NCBI RefSeq assembly: GCF_004217555.1
Contig: NZ_SHKW01000001.1
Location: 6,057,181-6,121,180, forward strand
DNA length: 64,000 nucleotides
Reading direction: 5' to 3'
Source of the DNA: Edaphobacter modestus
Lineage (GTDB): Bacteria; Acidobacteriota; Terriglobia; Terriglobales; Acidobacteriaceae
Position numbers and translations under genes: made by a program. This document shows positions 27,891-36,535 of the stretch, in pieces. The notes under the pieces are model-generated. The model was not told the DNA's origin and ran no database searches. It was given only the letters and a program-made list of their open reading frames with translations. Each line of letters starts with the position of its first letter. Position 1 is the first letter of the stretch.

Positions 27891-30128
27891 ATGGTGACCC
27901 GTCGAACTTTCTTAGTGGGAAATGTAACTGCTGCAGCCAAGTCCGCTATTGGATTTAATTGGTCCGCCGCCCTTACGTCGATGTCGGGAGGGGTTGGCGA
28001 TGAAGAGCAAATTCCTCGATTCAGAAGGGATTTTTGGAACGACTGGCCTAACTCCATCACGAAGAAAATGAATCAGGCTGCGGCTTCCAGAAAGGCCATC
28101 TTGGCCAGGATTCAATCGAAAGAGCAGATCGTGGATCGATCGGCCACAGTCCGCGCTCAGCTCTGGGATATTCTAGGTGGCCGACCCGAGGAAACACCGT
28201 TAAACGTCCACACTACGGGCGTTCTCAATCGGAGCGGATATCGCATTGAAAAGCTTGTCTTTGAGAGTATGCCGGGGGTATATGTTACGGCGAACCTGTA
28301 TCTTCCAACGACGAGCAAACCACCCTATCCTGGGATATTAGCGCCACTCGGACATACTGACAAAGGGAAAGCATACCGAAGTTATCAATACTCTTTTCAA
28401 AACCTTGCCAGGAAGGGCTATGCCGTGCTTGCCTATGACCCATTCGGTCAGGGCGAAAGAATGCAATATCTTCTGAGTAATACAAATCGTTCTCGCTACT
28501 CGTCCGAGCATCTTCAGGCCGGACGACCGATGGTTCTTCTTGGCAGCGCCTTCGCGCGATACCGGGTGTGGGACGGAATTCGATCTCTTGACTATCTTCT
28601 CAGCCGTTCCGAGGTGGATCCGCAACGCATAGGCTGTGCTGGTCATTCGGGAGGAGCTACCATGACAATGTATTTGGCCGCTCTCGATCCTAGAATTCAG
28701 GTAGCGGTCGCAGTTGAGGGAAACTACGAGAATATGGCAGGACCGAACTATGATCCGCCGGGAGCGATCGCTGATGCCGAACAGAACATGGTGGGAAGCC
28801 TTCCGTTAGGTCTTGATCGGGGCGACCTGCTGGCTGCCTTTGCTCCCAAGCCGCTCCTCATGTGTTACACGGTTCACGACCAGGGGCAAACCTATTCTCC
28901 TGTCTATGAGGAAGCGACCAAGGAAAATTACGATGAACTGTTGCGAGTCTATGGAATCCTTGGAGCCAAAAACAAGGTGGAACTCGTTGCGGGACACCTT
29001 CCACATCAGCTCGACTTCTTCTCGCGTCGCGCGATGTATGGCTGGTTCAATCGGTGGTTTGAAAAGATCGATGCTGGCGTGGAGGAGGCGGATTTCGATG
29101 CATCTCCAGATGCGGCGCTCAATTGTACAACTACCGGCCAGGTTTTGACGTCACTCGGGGGGCGGTCCATCGTCCAACTCAATCGCGACCGCGCCAAAGA
29201 ATTCGTGCCCCCTAGCCTTTTCAGCATTCAAGGCGCCGATCCATCTTCAGCTCGGGAGCAAGTTCGTGCGCAGCTCACTAAGTTGTTGGCTCTTCCGTCT
29301 CAACGAACTCCCCTTAATGCTCACACCCTCTCCTCAGATCTTGGAAGGAAACTGCGCATCGACGAGATTCAATTTGAATCCGAGCCTGGCATTCGTATTG
29401 AGGGCTGGTTTGTTCGACCGAAAGAGGGAGCGGCGGTGCGTCCAACAGTCCTCTATATAAGCGACGGGCTGGCAGATGAGGCAGTGGCCGAACCGGGTTT
29501 ACTCGATGAGATATTCAACCATGGCAACGCGATATGCGCGATCAACATGCGCGGGATGGGGCTTTCCACTCCTCGGCCTCCGAAGAGCGGACCAAGATTT
29601 TATAGAGGGATGCAGCTTGAGGACAGATTCGCATGGGCAAACCTGGTTCTGGGAAGCCCGGTTATCGGTCAGCGAGTCTGGGATATCCTGCGGACCCTGG
29701 ATTATCTCAAGTCGCGGTCCGATGTCGATGCGTCGCAGATTCGAATTCTGGGGAAAGGGTCCGCGGGCTTGGCAGCTCTGATGGCCACGATGCTGGATGA
29801 ACGTGTTCGATCTATTCTCACCAGCCAGACACTCGCTACGTATAATTCGGTTGTGGATTTAGAGGACTATGTACTTGCTCTCGATTGGTTTGTGCCGGGC
29901 ATTCTGCAACACTTCGATATCCCAGATATTACAGCCGCGATCTATCCGCGCCCAGTGTGGATGATAGACGCGGTGGATGCGAAGGGTGCAGTTTTGTCGG
30001 AGTCCGCGGTGCGTGAATGTTATTCGCAGAGGGTATCTGCGGCATCGCCTGCCCTCAAAGGATTCCTCACACGGACCACAGTGGAGAACGATAGCGAGGT
30101 GTATGTCGATTGGCTGAAACATAGCTGA
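27891..30128 (+). CDS. Two-domain alpha/beta hydrolase (acetylxylan-esterase-like), Tat-type signal
   Basis: Secreted esterase-like protein of 745 aa starting with RRTFLVG. Domain 1 (about 100-400) has a complete nucleophile elbow, GHSGGA, with Ser253, a distal VHDQGQTYSP acid region and GHLPH for the His. Domain 2 (about 480-740) repeats the fold, but its elbow reads LGKGSAG, with Lys in place of the first Gly, so its activity is doubtful. The layout resembles prolyl-oligopeptidase/acetylxylan-esterase-like enzymes beside TonB receptors. It lies 117 bp after the receptor gene and is probably co-transcribed. De-esterification of a plant polysaccharide is the favoured role. Confidence 0.82.
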   Translation: MVTRRTFLVGNVTAAAKSAIGFNWSAALTSMSGGVGDEEQIPRFRRDFWNDWPNSITKKMNQAAASRKAILARIQSKEQIVDRSATVRAQLWDILGGRPEETPLNVHTTGVLNRSGYRIEKLVFESMPGVYVTANLYLPTTSKPPYPGILAPLGHTDKGKAYRSYQYSFQNLARKGYAVLAYDPFGQGERMQYLLSNTNRSRYSSEHLQAGRPMVLLGSAFARYRVWDGIRSLDYLLSRSEVDPQRIGCAGHSGGATMTMYLAALDPRIQVAVAVEGNYENMAGPNYDPPGAIADAEQNMVGSLPLGLDRGDLLAAFAPKPLLMCYTVHDQGQTYSPVYEEATKENYDELLRVYGILGAKNKVELVAGHLPHQLDFFSRRAMYGWFNRWFEKIDAGVEEADFDASPDAALNCTTTGQVLTSLGGRSIVQLNRDRAKEFVPPSLFSIQGADPSSAREQVRAQLTKLLALPSQRTPLNAHTLSSDLGRKLRIDEIQFESEPGIRIEGWFVRPKEGAAVRPTVLYISDGLADEAVAEPGLLDEIFNHGNAICAINMRGMGLSTPRPPKSGPRFYRGMQLEDRFAWANLVLGSPVIGQRVWDILRTLDYLKSRSDVDASQIRILGKGSAGLAALMATMLDERVRSILTSQTLATYNSVVDLEDYVLALDWFVPGILQHFDIPDITAAIYPRPVWMIDAVDAKGAVLSESAVRECYSQRVSAASPALKGFLTRTTVENDSEVYVDWLKHS

Positions 30129-30179
30129 AGCGACTCTTAGCAATTCGAGGAATCTCTTACTGGAGATGAACTACCGAAT

Positions 30180-30206
30180 CCGGGCTCTGGTGCAAATAGG
30201 TAAAGT
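30180..30206 (+). repeat. Solo IS6-type terminal repeat, right border of the sugar island
   Basis: GGGCTCTGGTGCAAATAGG on the plus strand has its outer edge facing left, towards the esterase gene, opposite to the end at 12009. No IS6 transposase follows; the two-hairpin repeat and an IS3 come next. Confidence 0.65.
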
Positions 30207-30224
30207 GGTCGCAGTGAGGTGACG

Positions 30225-30339
30225 TTGCCCTCAGAATCCGTATCCCATAAGCGGTGGGGTTGAGGGAACATTTCCCGTCGTTGTCGCGGCTGTGGGAGTG
30301 TGGGAATCGCGCAGCGATTTCCATACTTCCATAGCCTGC
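30225..30339. repeat. Two-hairpin dispersed repeat, copy 2
   Basis: Same architecture as copy 1 at 15716-15828. Hairpin 1 runs from CCCTCA (30228) to TGAGGG (30261). Hairpin 2 (30288-30336) has stem GGCTGTGGGAGT against a complement ending CATAGCC, with the loop core CGCGCAGCG identical to copy 1. It ends 26 bp before the IS3 left end. Confidence 0.8.
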
Positions 30340-30419
30340 CTCATGCAGCAGTCATGCATTGGAGTGCCCGGCTTGCTTTGTACCAGTGACTAAGAGACAC
30401 ACTGGAACGAGGAGAGCAT

Positions 30420-30701
30420 ATGGCACGAGGTAAGAGGTATCAGCCAGAGCAGGTGGTGAACCTGCTCCGTCAGATTGAAGTGGCAGTGGCGAACGGGAAG
30501 ACGACAGCGCAGGCGTGCAAGGAAGCGGAAATCGTGGAGCAGACGTACTTCCGTTGGCGCAAGGAGTATGGCGGTCTGCAGGTGGATCAGGCGAAGCGGT
30601 TGAAGGAGCTTGAGCAGGAGAACGCGAAGCTGAAACGGTTGGTCGCTGAGTTGAGCCTGGACAAGCTTGTGTTGAAGGACATCGCCTCGGGAAACTTCTA
30701 A
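30420..30701 (+). CDS. IS3-family transposase OrfA
   Basis: Protein of 93 aa with an N-terminal helix-turn-helix (TTAQACKEAEIVEQTYFRWR) and a C-terminal leucine-zipper-like coiled coil (LKELEQENAKLKRLVAEL). It binds the IS ends and multimerises with OrfAB. ATG at 30420 follows GAGGAGAG. A heptamer GGGAAAC at 30689-30695 lies in the orfA frame as G GGA AAC, the canonical form for -1 ribosomal frameshifting, four codons before the stop. Confidence 0.93.
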   Translation: MARGKRYQPEQVVNLLRQIEVAVANGKTTAQACKEAEIVEQTYFRWRKEYGGLQVDQAKRLKELEQENAKLKRLVAELSLDKLVLKDIASGNF

Positions 30702-31624
30702 GCCCTGAACGACGGCGCAATGCGGTCAACCGTGCCTGCGAGCATGGAGTCAGTGAGCGGCATGCGTGCCTTCTGTTGGGGCAACCCAGGGGCACGCAGC
30801 GCTACCGGCCGACACAGCGTGAAGACGAGGATGCTCTGACTCGGGCCATTGTTACCCTTACCAGCCAGTATGGCCGCTATGGGTATCGCCGGATCACGGC
30901 GCTACTCCAGCGAGCCGGCTGGCAGGTCGGCAAGGACCGAGTCGAACGCATCTGGCGTCGTGAAGGGCTGAAGGTACCAAAGAAGCAGAAGGCGAGAGGG
31001 CGGTTATGGCTCAACGATGGCTCGTGTGTGCGGCTCAGGCCGACACACTCGAACCATGTCTGGAGCTACGACTTCGTGAGTGCGCGAACGCACGATGGCC
31101 GCAGTGTGCGCATCCTCAACCTGATCGACGAGCACAGCCGGGAGTGCCTGCTGATACGGGCCGAACGGCGCTGGAGTTCGGCCAAGGTCATCAGCGCTCT
31201 GGCTGACGTCATGGTCTGGAAAGGAGTTCCCGAGCACATACGTTCTGACAATGGGCCCGAGTTCGTGGCCAAAGACCTGCGCAAATGGCTGGCGAACACA
31301 GGAGCAAAGACACTGTATATCGAACCGGGCTCTCCCTGGGAGAACGGCTACTGTGAGAGCTTCAACTCGAAGCTGCGGGATGAGTTCCTCAACGGAGAGA
31401 TCTTCTACTCCATCAAAGAGCTTCGCGTGCTGGCAGAACGCTGGCGCGTCCACTACAACACCGTCAGACCACACTCTTCGCTGGGATATACACCACCAGC
31501 TCCGGCGGCCCGGATGATCGCAACAAGCAAGGGGCATGGAGAAGTGGAAACCGCTACGCGCTTCCCACTTCTCCACACCCCAGACGGCGGCTATCTGAAC
31601 TCAGAGATAAACGCGCTACACTAA
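30692..31624 (+). CDS. IS3-family transposase OrfB domain, made as OrfAB by -1 frameshift
   Basis: The -1 frame entered at GGGAAAC reads KLLSPERRRNAVNRACEHGV and then LLLGQPRGTQRYRP, continuing without interruption to 31624, about 310 residues. The DDE integrase core is present: Asp in WSYDFV, Asp in IRSDNGPEF and Glu in GYCESFNSKLRDEF, with the closing block HYNTVRPHSSLGYTPP. No good independent start exists before 30776, so expression by frameshifting is likely. The element looks transposition-competent. Confidence 0.9.
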   Translation, partial: KLLSPERRRNAVNRACEHGVSERHACLLLGQPRGTQRYRPTQREDEDALTRAIVTLTSQYGRYGYRRITALLQRAGWQVGKDRVERIWRREGLKVPKKQKARGRLWLNDGSCVRLRPTHSNHVWSYDFVSARTHDGRSVRILNLIDEHSRECLLIRAERRWSSAKVISALADVMVWKGVPEHIRSDNGPEFVAKDLRKWLANTGAKTLYIEPGSPWENGYCESFNSKLRDEFLNGEIFYSIKELRVLAERWRVHYNTVRPHSSLGYTPPAPAARMIATSKGHGEVETATRFPLLHTPDGGYLNSEINALH

Positions 31625-31759
31625 CTCCTCATTGGTACAAAACATCGGGCAAGCCATCGGCGCAAGTTCGGGAAGAGAATCAAGCGGAAGTACTAACAGT
31701 TCCGGGAACGAAGTGATGAGAGGATTCAGCATTCCGGCGCCGAATTCAATTGTGGCGCA

Positions 31760-32394
31760 TACAATCTCGGCGCCCTCTTGCTCTGAGGTTTGAAAGCGGT
31801 TGCGACGATGTGGGGCGATCAACTGAATACCGTAGAAGCTCAGCTCAGCGTCGAGCCGGTCGGAGTCGTAGGCGTTGTCGCCGATCAAGTTCTGCGGAGG
31901 GTCGGGAACAACCATCTGTAATAACGTCGAGGTCGCGAGCGTCACTTCATGCGGTGTTGCGCTTTCAATACAAACAGACACTGGTAGCCCATTACAATCT
32001 GCAACTGCCATTATCTTTGTTCCCTTGCCGCGTTTCGTTTTTCCGACCTTGCGCCCCCTTTTTTTGCCGCAGCGAAAGTCGCGTCGATAAACGCCTCATG
32101 CACATCGATGCCGCCTTTAGCAGTAAGCTTCAAGGCCAGGGCCGTCATGATCTTTGTCATAACACCCCAGCGAACCCACTGCTGAAATCGCCTATGGCAG
32201 GTCTGGAAAGAGGGGTATCGGTCCGGGAGGTCCGCCCAGGGCGCACCGGTCCTCAATACCCACAGGATCCCGTTCATGACGGAGCGGCGGCTTTTCCAAG
32301 GCCGCCCTCGGCGGTCAGGTCTTGTCTTTGGTTTTGGAATTAGCGGGTCGAGGATCTTCCACTGTTCATCGGTCAAATCAAGTGCATGGCACAT
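31760..32394 (-). pseudogene. IS5-family (IS427-like) transposase, 3' end lost
   Basis: The first frame (from ATG 32394) reads MCHALDLTDEQWKILDPLIP and then GRPWKSRRSVMNGILWVLRT. At an A7 run (32065-32059, minus strand) a frame change continues as KVGKTKRGKGTKIMAVADCN and LIGDNAYDSDRLDAELSFYG, the usual two-frame IS427 layout. After LIAPHRRNRF the C-terminal catalytic Glu block is missing. The frame runs into unrelated sequence ending at the IS3 right end. The element is therefore truncated and inactive. The 250 bp up to 32645 hold nothing recognisable. Confidence 0.85.
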
Positions 32395-32645
32395 ACCCGT
32401 TTGATGCCTTGTGGTGCGCCACAGTCGTTACAATTATTTTCCGAGTGTCCTCCCGAATGTCGCACGGAAACATGCGCGAGACTGCCTGGCGGTGGACCGC
32501 GGCATCATGTCTGCTATCTAAAACTGAAGCTTGAACGCCTGTTGAATCGACCGCGCGGGCCGCCGATCTGATACAGCGGATTGAGGAAGCCACTTTCCCG
32601 TAGTTTGTCAGCGCCTGACTCGATTCCAGATCGTCTGACACGGCG

Positions 32646-35600
32646 TCAAAATTCGAACTTCAGTCCCAGCTGTATTACGCGAGGACCAGGCAGGGTACCG
32701 GCGGAGAATATTTTCCCGGAGCTTGGATTCGGTAGGCCGCCGTCTCGGGTGTCGGCGATTACGGTTGTGGAGCCACCGCCCTGCTGTGGGTACTCGCGTC
32801 CGAAATCGAGATTGGCGTGGTTGAACGCATTTAAGAAGTCTGCGCGGAACTGGAGCTTACTCGTCTCGGTAATGCTGAAGAACTTTCGTATGCCGATGTC
32901 CCAATTCCATAGACCCGGTCCATATAGCAGGTTGCGCTCCGAGTTGCCATACTGCCAGGGCTGGGGCGGCGCAAACGCCGCTGTGTTAAACCACTGCACG
33001 CCATTGACTACGTCGTGCGAATCCTGCTGCCCGGCGTAGATGTCCGCGCCCGCCACTCGGTCGGCGCGTCCACCTTGCCACCCGACGTAACCACTGGGCA
33101 CCAGGAAGGTCACAGAGGACGGCGCACCTGTCTGATACTTGCTGATACCCGATACGGTCCAGTCGCCGAGCAGTGTGTCCACAAGCCGGCTGCTCTGGGC
33201 GAGCAGCTTTTTGCCGCGGCCCACCGGCAGATCGTAGACATAGTTGAAGACAAGCGTCTGGCGTGGCAAGCCGTCGGAGTTTCCGTAATCGGCCGTGGGG
33301 TTCCACGGGTTCTGCGGTCCACCGGCGATCGGAGTGTTATCCAGACTGCTCGTGAGGTTGTACTCCGCCTGTAGTTGGAAGCCATTGCTGAAGCGCTTGA
33401 GCAACTCCAGTTGAAGCTGGTTGAACTTCCCATAGCCGCCTGTGTATGTGTACAGCACCTGACTCCACGGCTGGTACGTCACCTGCTGCTGCGGCGGCAC
33501 ATTGGGCTGTTGCACATTCGGTTTGTTGATGTCGGACGCGTAGAACAACCCGTGCGTCGTCGTCGAGCCGACATAGGTGGCACGCGCCATCCAATCTTCA
33601 CCGAACTGGTGTTCGAGGGTGAGATTCCACTGCTGCTGCATCGGATTTTGGATGTATCGGTCCGTCGCATACACCAGCGTATTCGCGGGAGGAGCATTCT
33701 CGACAGCAGCAGGGAACGGATTGCTGAAGGTCACGTCCGGCAGGAATGGCGCGGTTGGATTTCCAGGCAGTTGCGTGGTGAAGGTCGCACCGAGTTGCCA
33801 TGGAGGGTTGAACATGTTCTCGTACGGACCAATCCAGGCAATCAGGGTGTCGTAGTAAATACCCCAGCCGCCCCGCAGCACTGTGTTGTTGCCGGGAAAG
33901 GGTCTGTACGCGAAGCCGAATCGCGGTCCGAAGTTCTTCTTCTCTGGTACGTAGTATGACTTAGGCCAACCAGCGTTTTGCGTCGTCTCGAACGGATAAG
34001 CCGTGAGAAGCTCGGGAAACGAATGCGGCGGCGGCGTGACCGTGGGCGAATCCTGCGGCAGCGCGAGCTTGTTGTTCCTAAGGTCCAGGTAACTCACACG
34101 ATCGTCGCGAACCTGCCAGGGCTGCTGGTACATATACCGCAGGCCGAAGTTCAGGGTTAGTTTGGGCGTCGCCTGCCAGGTGTCCTGCGCGTAAAACTCC
34201 CAAATGCGTGAACTGATCTGTATATCGGTCGGCGCGATGCCGTAGTTGGACGAGTCCGCCGTGCCCAGCAGGAAGTCGGCGAAGGCGTTACCTTGTGAAC
34301 GTGGCTGGCTGGGCCAGCCCTGGTTGCCGGTCCATTGCCCACTGAAGTTGAAAGTTCCCAGCGGGTTGCCGAGCGGAGTGGTCAAATTGGGGCCGCCCTG
34401 GCGAACATTTTGCCTGTACCCCTGTTCATCCATGCCGAACTTGAAGGTGTGCCGCCCGCGTACGTGCGAGAAGTTGTCGGAAATCTGGATGGTGTACTCC
34501 GGGTATGGATAGCCCAGGCCCCTATCTGTCCACATGCCTGTGTAACCGCTGATGTTCATGGTCGGCAGACCACCGTTATTGATGACGGGTAGCTGGGGGA
34601 ACAACGACTGCGGGTTAAAGTTCGTATTCTGCCCGTTGTTGCTCTGCCTCCACTCGGTCCACGCCCAGCGCACGTCGTTTACAGTGGTCGAGCTGAACGT
34701 GTGGGTCTCCGTGGCGCTGAACAAGTAGTGGGTGTAGCCCCGACTTTCCTGGTTGCCGTAGTCTGGCGGAGTGCCGGAGCTTATACTCCATGGATCGCCC
34801 AAGGATTGGTGGACTGTTCCATAGACGGAATCCCTGGAAGACAAGTGGGCATCCAGCCGAAAGTCCACGCCGTTGACGTCAAACTTGCTGGGGACTGGAG
34901 CGATATAATTCGGTGGGCCGTTCGGCAGGGCTGGCGAAGGAATGGTCAACGCCGGCAGGTAGGGCGTCAACGTCTTCGCCTGCGACGTGATCATGTCTGA
35001 GGGGATCTGATTCCGTGCAAACGGCTGCCCTGTCCAAGGATTGTAGAGTTGCGTACCATTCGGGTCGCTGCAAGCCCGGTTGGCGTCATAGGTCGAGCAC
35101 AGTGCCGAAAAATCTCCGGCGCGCATGGCTTGCGACGGCAGTTTCAAACTGGTGACCTGGCTTGATCTCTGGCGGATGCCCCTATACGAAAAGAAAAAGA
35201 ACAGCCGGTTTTTCTTTATCGGCCCGCCAAAGTCGGCGCCGAACTGGTTGCGATGGAATGCTGGCCGCGGTTGCCCGGTGGCGTTCAGCATGAAATAGTT
35301 CGCGTTCAGGCTCGTGTTCTCTACGAATTCGTAAGCGTTACCGTGGTAGTTGTTCGTTCCCTGCTTGAGAACCAGCGTAACGGCAGCGACGTTCTTGTAT
35401 TCCGCGTTCAAGCCGCCACTGTCGACCCTGAATTCCTGGAGAGCGTCCGGCGGTGGCAGATTCGCCTCGCCGATCTGGTCCTGGTTGAAGGAGTGTGTGC
35501 CCATCGCACTCCCATTTCCGAAATCATTCAAGCTAACGCCGTTCAGGTTGAAGTTGGTACTGCCCCAGTAATGACTGCCCGAGATCTGAGGGTTGGAGAT

Positions 35601-36107
35601 GTTGCTCACGTTACCGAAGCCGGTGACGCCGGGTGCCAGGATCATTACGCCATCAATCGACCGCGAGGTCGTCGGCAGATCCGTCAATTGACGCTGGTTA
35701 ATCGAGCTGTTGATCGTCTGGCTATCCGTGTTGACCAGCTGCGGTTGCGCATGTACCTCTATGCTCTGCGGTACGATGCCCACCTGCAGCTTCAAATCCA
35801 GACGCGCCGTTTGCTGCGCCAGAAGCCGGATGCCTTTCACCGTCTCAACCCTGAAGCCCTGCTTCCTGGGCGAGATATCGTAGATCCCAGCCTGCAGGTT
35901 GGGTGCTGAGTATGCCCCGCTATCATCCGCTTCCACTGTTACCGATACGCCGGTGCCTGAATTACGGATGATGACCTCGACCTTCGGAACTAAAGCGCCA
36001 GACTTATCCGTGATCTGCCCAACGATGTTTCCCGTGATGACCTGGCACAGCGCAACTGTCGAGCAGCAGAGGATTCCGGTGAACACCCAGAACAGCTTCC
36101 GCCTCAT
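32646..36107 (-). CDS. TonB-dependent receptor with N-terminal carboxypeptidase-regulatory-like domain (second copy)
   Basis: Outer-membrane receptor of 1153 aa. The signal peptide is MRRKLFWVFTGILCCSTVAL. The regulatory-like domain follows (IVGQITDKSGALVPKVEVII), then the plug (SINQRQLTDLPTTSRSIDGV) and a barrel ending in VIQLGLKFEF. I choose the ATG at 36107, with GGGGGTGG upstream, over a codon at 36143. It differs strongly from the receptor at 24556, so substrate probably differs. It is divergent from the sensor kinase at 36536, suggesting the kinase might control it, though no response regulator is present. Confidence 0.9.
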   Translation of the reverse strand: MRRKLFWVFTGILCCSTVALCQVITGNIVGQITDKSGALVPKVEVIIRNSGTGVSVTVEADDSGAYSAPNLQAGIYDISPRKQGFRVETVKGIRLLAQQTARLDLKLQVGIVPQSIEVHAQPQLVNTDSQTINSSINQRQLTDLPTTSRSIDGVMILAPGVTGFGNVSNISNPQISGSHYWGSTNFNLNGVSLNDFGNGSAMGTHSFNQDQIGEANLPPPDALQEFRVDSGGLNAEYKNVAAVTLVLKQGTNNYHGNAYEFVENTSLNANYFMLNATGQPRPAFHRNQFGADFGGPIKKNRLFFFFSYRGIRQRSSQVTSLKLPSQAMRAGDFSALCSTYDANRACSDPNGTQLYNPWTGQPFARNQIPSDMITSQAKTLTPYLPALTIPSPALPNGPPNYIAPVPSKFDVNGVDFRLDAHLSSRDSVYGTVHQSLGDPWSISSGTPPDYGNQESRGYTHYLFSATETHTFSSTTVNDVRWAWTEWRQSNNGQNTNFNPQSLFPQLPVINNGGLPTMNISGYTGMWTDRGLGYPYPEYTIQISDNFSHVRGRHTFKFGMDEQGYRQNVRQGGPNLTTPLGNPLGTFNFSGQWTGNQGWPSQPRSQGNAFADFLLGTADSSNYGIAPTDIQISSRIWEFYAQDTWQATPKLTLNFGLRYMYQQPWQVRDDRVSYLDLRNNKLALPQDSPTVTPPPHSFPELLTAYPFETTQNAGWPKSYYVPEKKNFGPRFGFAYRPFPGNNTVLRGGWGIYYDTLIAWIGPYENMFNPPWQLGATFTTQLPGNPTAPFLPDVTFSNPFPAAVENAPPANTLVYATDRYIQNPMQQQWNLTLEHQFGEDWMARATYVGSTTTHGLFYASDINKPNVQQPNVPPQQQVTYQPWSQVLYTYTGGYGKFNQLQLELLKRFSNGFQLQAEYNLTSSLDNTPIAGGPQNPWNPTADYGNSDGLPRQTLVFNYVYDLPVGRGKKLLAQSSRLVDTLLGDWTVSGISKYQTGAPSSVTFLVPSGYVGWQGGRADRVAGADIYAGQQDSHDVVNGVQWFNTAAFAPPQPWQYGNSERNLLYGPGLWNWDIGIRKFFSITETSKLQFRADFLNAFNHANLDFGREYPQQGGGSTTVIADTRDGGLPNPSSGKIFSAGTLPGPRVIQLGLKFEF

Positions 36108-36535
36108 AAGCCACCCCCCCGGGCAGATCGCCACAGGGATCACGCCGACAGGCTCTCCTGTTGCTACGGTAGGCCGGCGAGCTAGACGCTAAACCTGCTG
36201 AAAAAGGGCGTCGCGACCAACTCGCTGACGAGGGTCCGCTGGCAGCGGTTCTTATGGCGCACAGAATATCACGCCAATGCGGAATCAAGCCTTGTTGCTG
36301 GACGGCAGATTTCCAGCGCATCTTCACCGTTATCGGCATCACGAAGCCCTCTGCCTCGGAGTGGCCAACCAGCCGACTATCGCCTGAAGTGCAGGCCTGC
36401 GAAGCGGCCCGCGATCAACTCCGATTCCGGCCGGTTGCTGTTAGCGGTAGACTTGACGACACCTCTTCTAAAGGAGAGCCATTCGTGAGATTCATTGGCC
36501 GGAATACCAAACCGCCGTCTCGGTAAGAGATTACG
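36108..36535. other. Divergent intergenic region between TonB receptor and sensor kinase
   Basis: About 430 bp that must hold two opposing promoters. I see no clear operator palindrome or RNA gene. The GAAAATTTTC motif of the sugar island is absent, so this receptor is probably under different control. Confidence 0.4.

Larger units (their letters stand above)
30365..31651 (+). mobile_element. IS3-family insertion sequence, apparently intact
   Basis: The element is 1287 bp. Imperfect terminal inverted repeats share TGCCCG and TTTGTACCA: left TGCCCGGCTTGCTTTGTACC, right (reverse complement from 31651) TGCCCGATGTTTTGTACCAA. It carries overlapping orfA and orfB. No 3-4-bp target duplication is visible (GGAG left, AGCC right). 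This agrees with its right end cutting an IS5 element and suggests a rearrangement after insertion. Confidence 0.85.

Noticed and set aside
30352..30795. A long antisense frame across the IS3 orfA
   Set aside because: It is a shadow of orfA on the opposite strand with a Pro/Ser/Arg-rich composition and no motif.
31004..31576. A 190-aa antisense frame across the IS3 orfB
   Set aside because: It mirrors the transposase codons. The sense strand carries the DDE motifs.
33375..33959. Several 100-200-aa plus-strand frames inside the second TonB receptor
   Set aside because: The minus-strand receptor is continuous and has a signal peptide and barrel end; these are antisense shadows.
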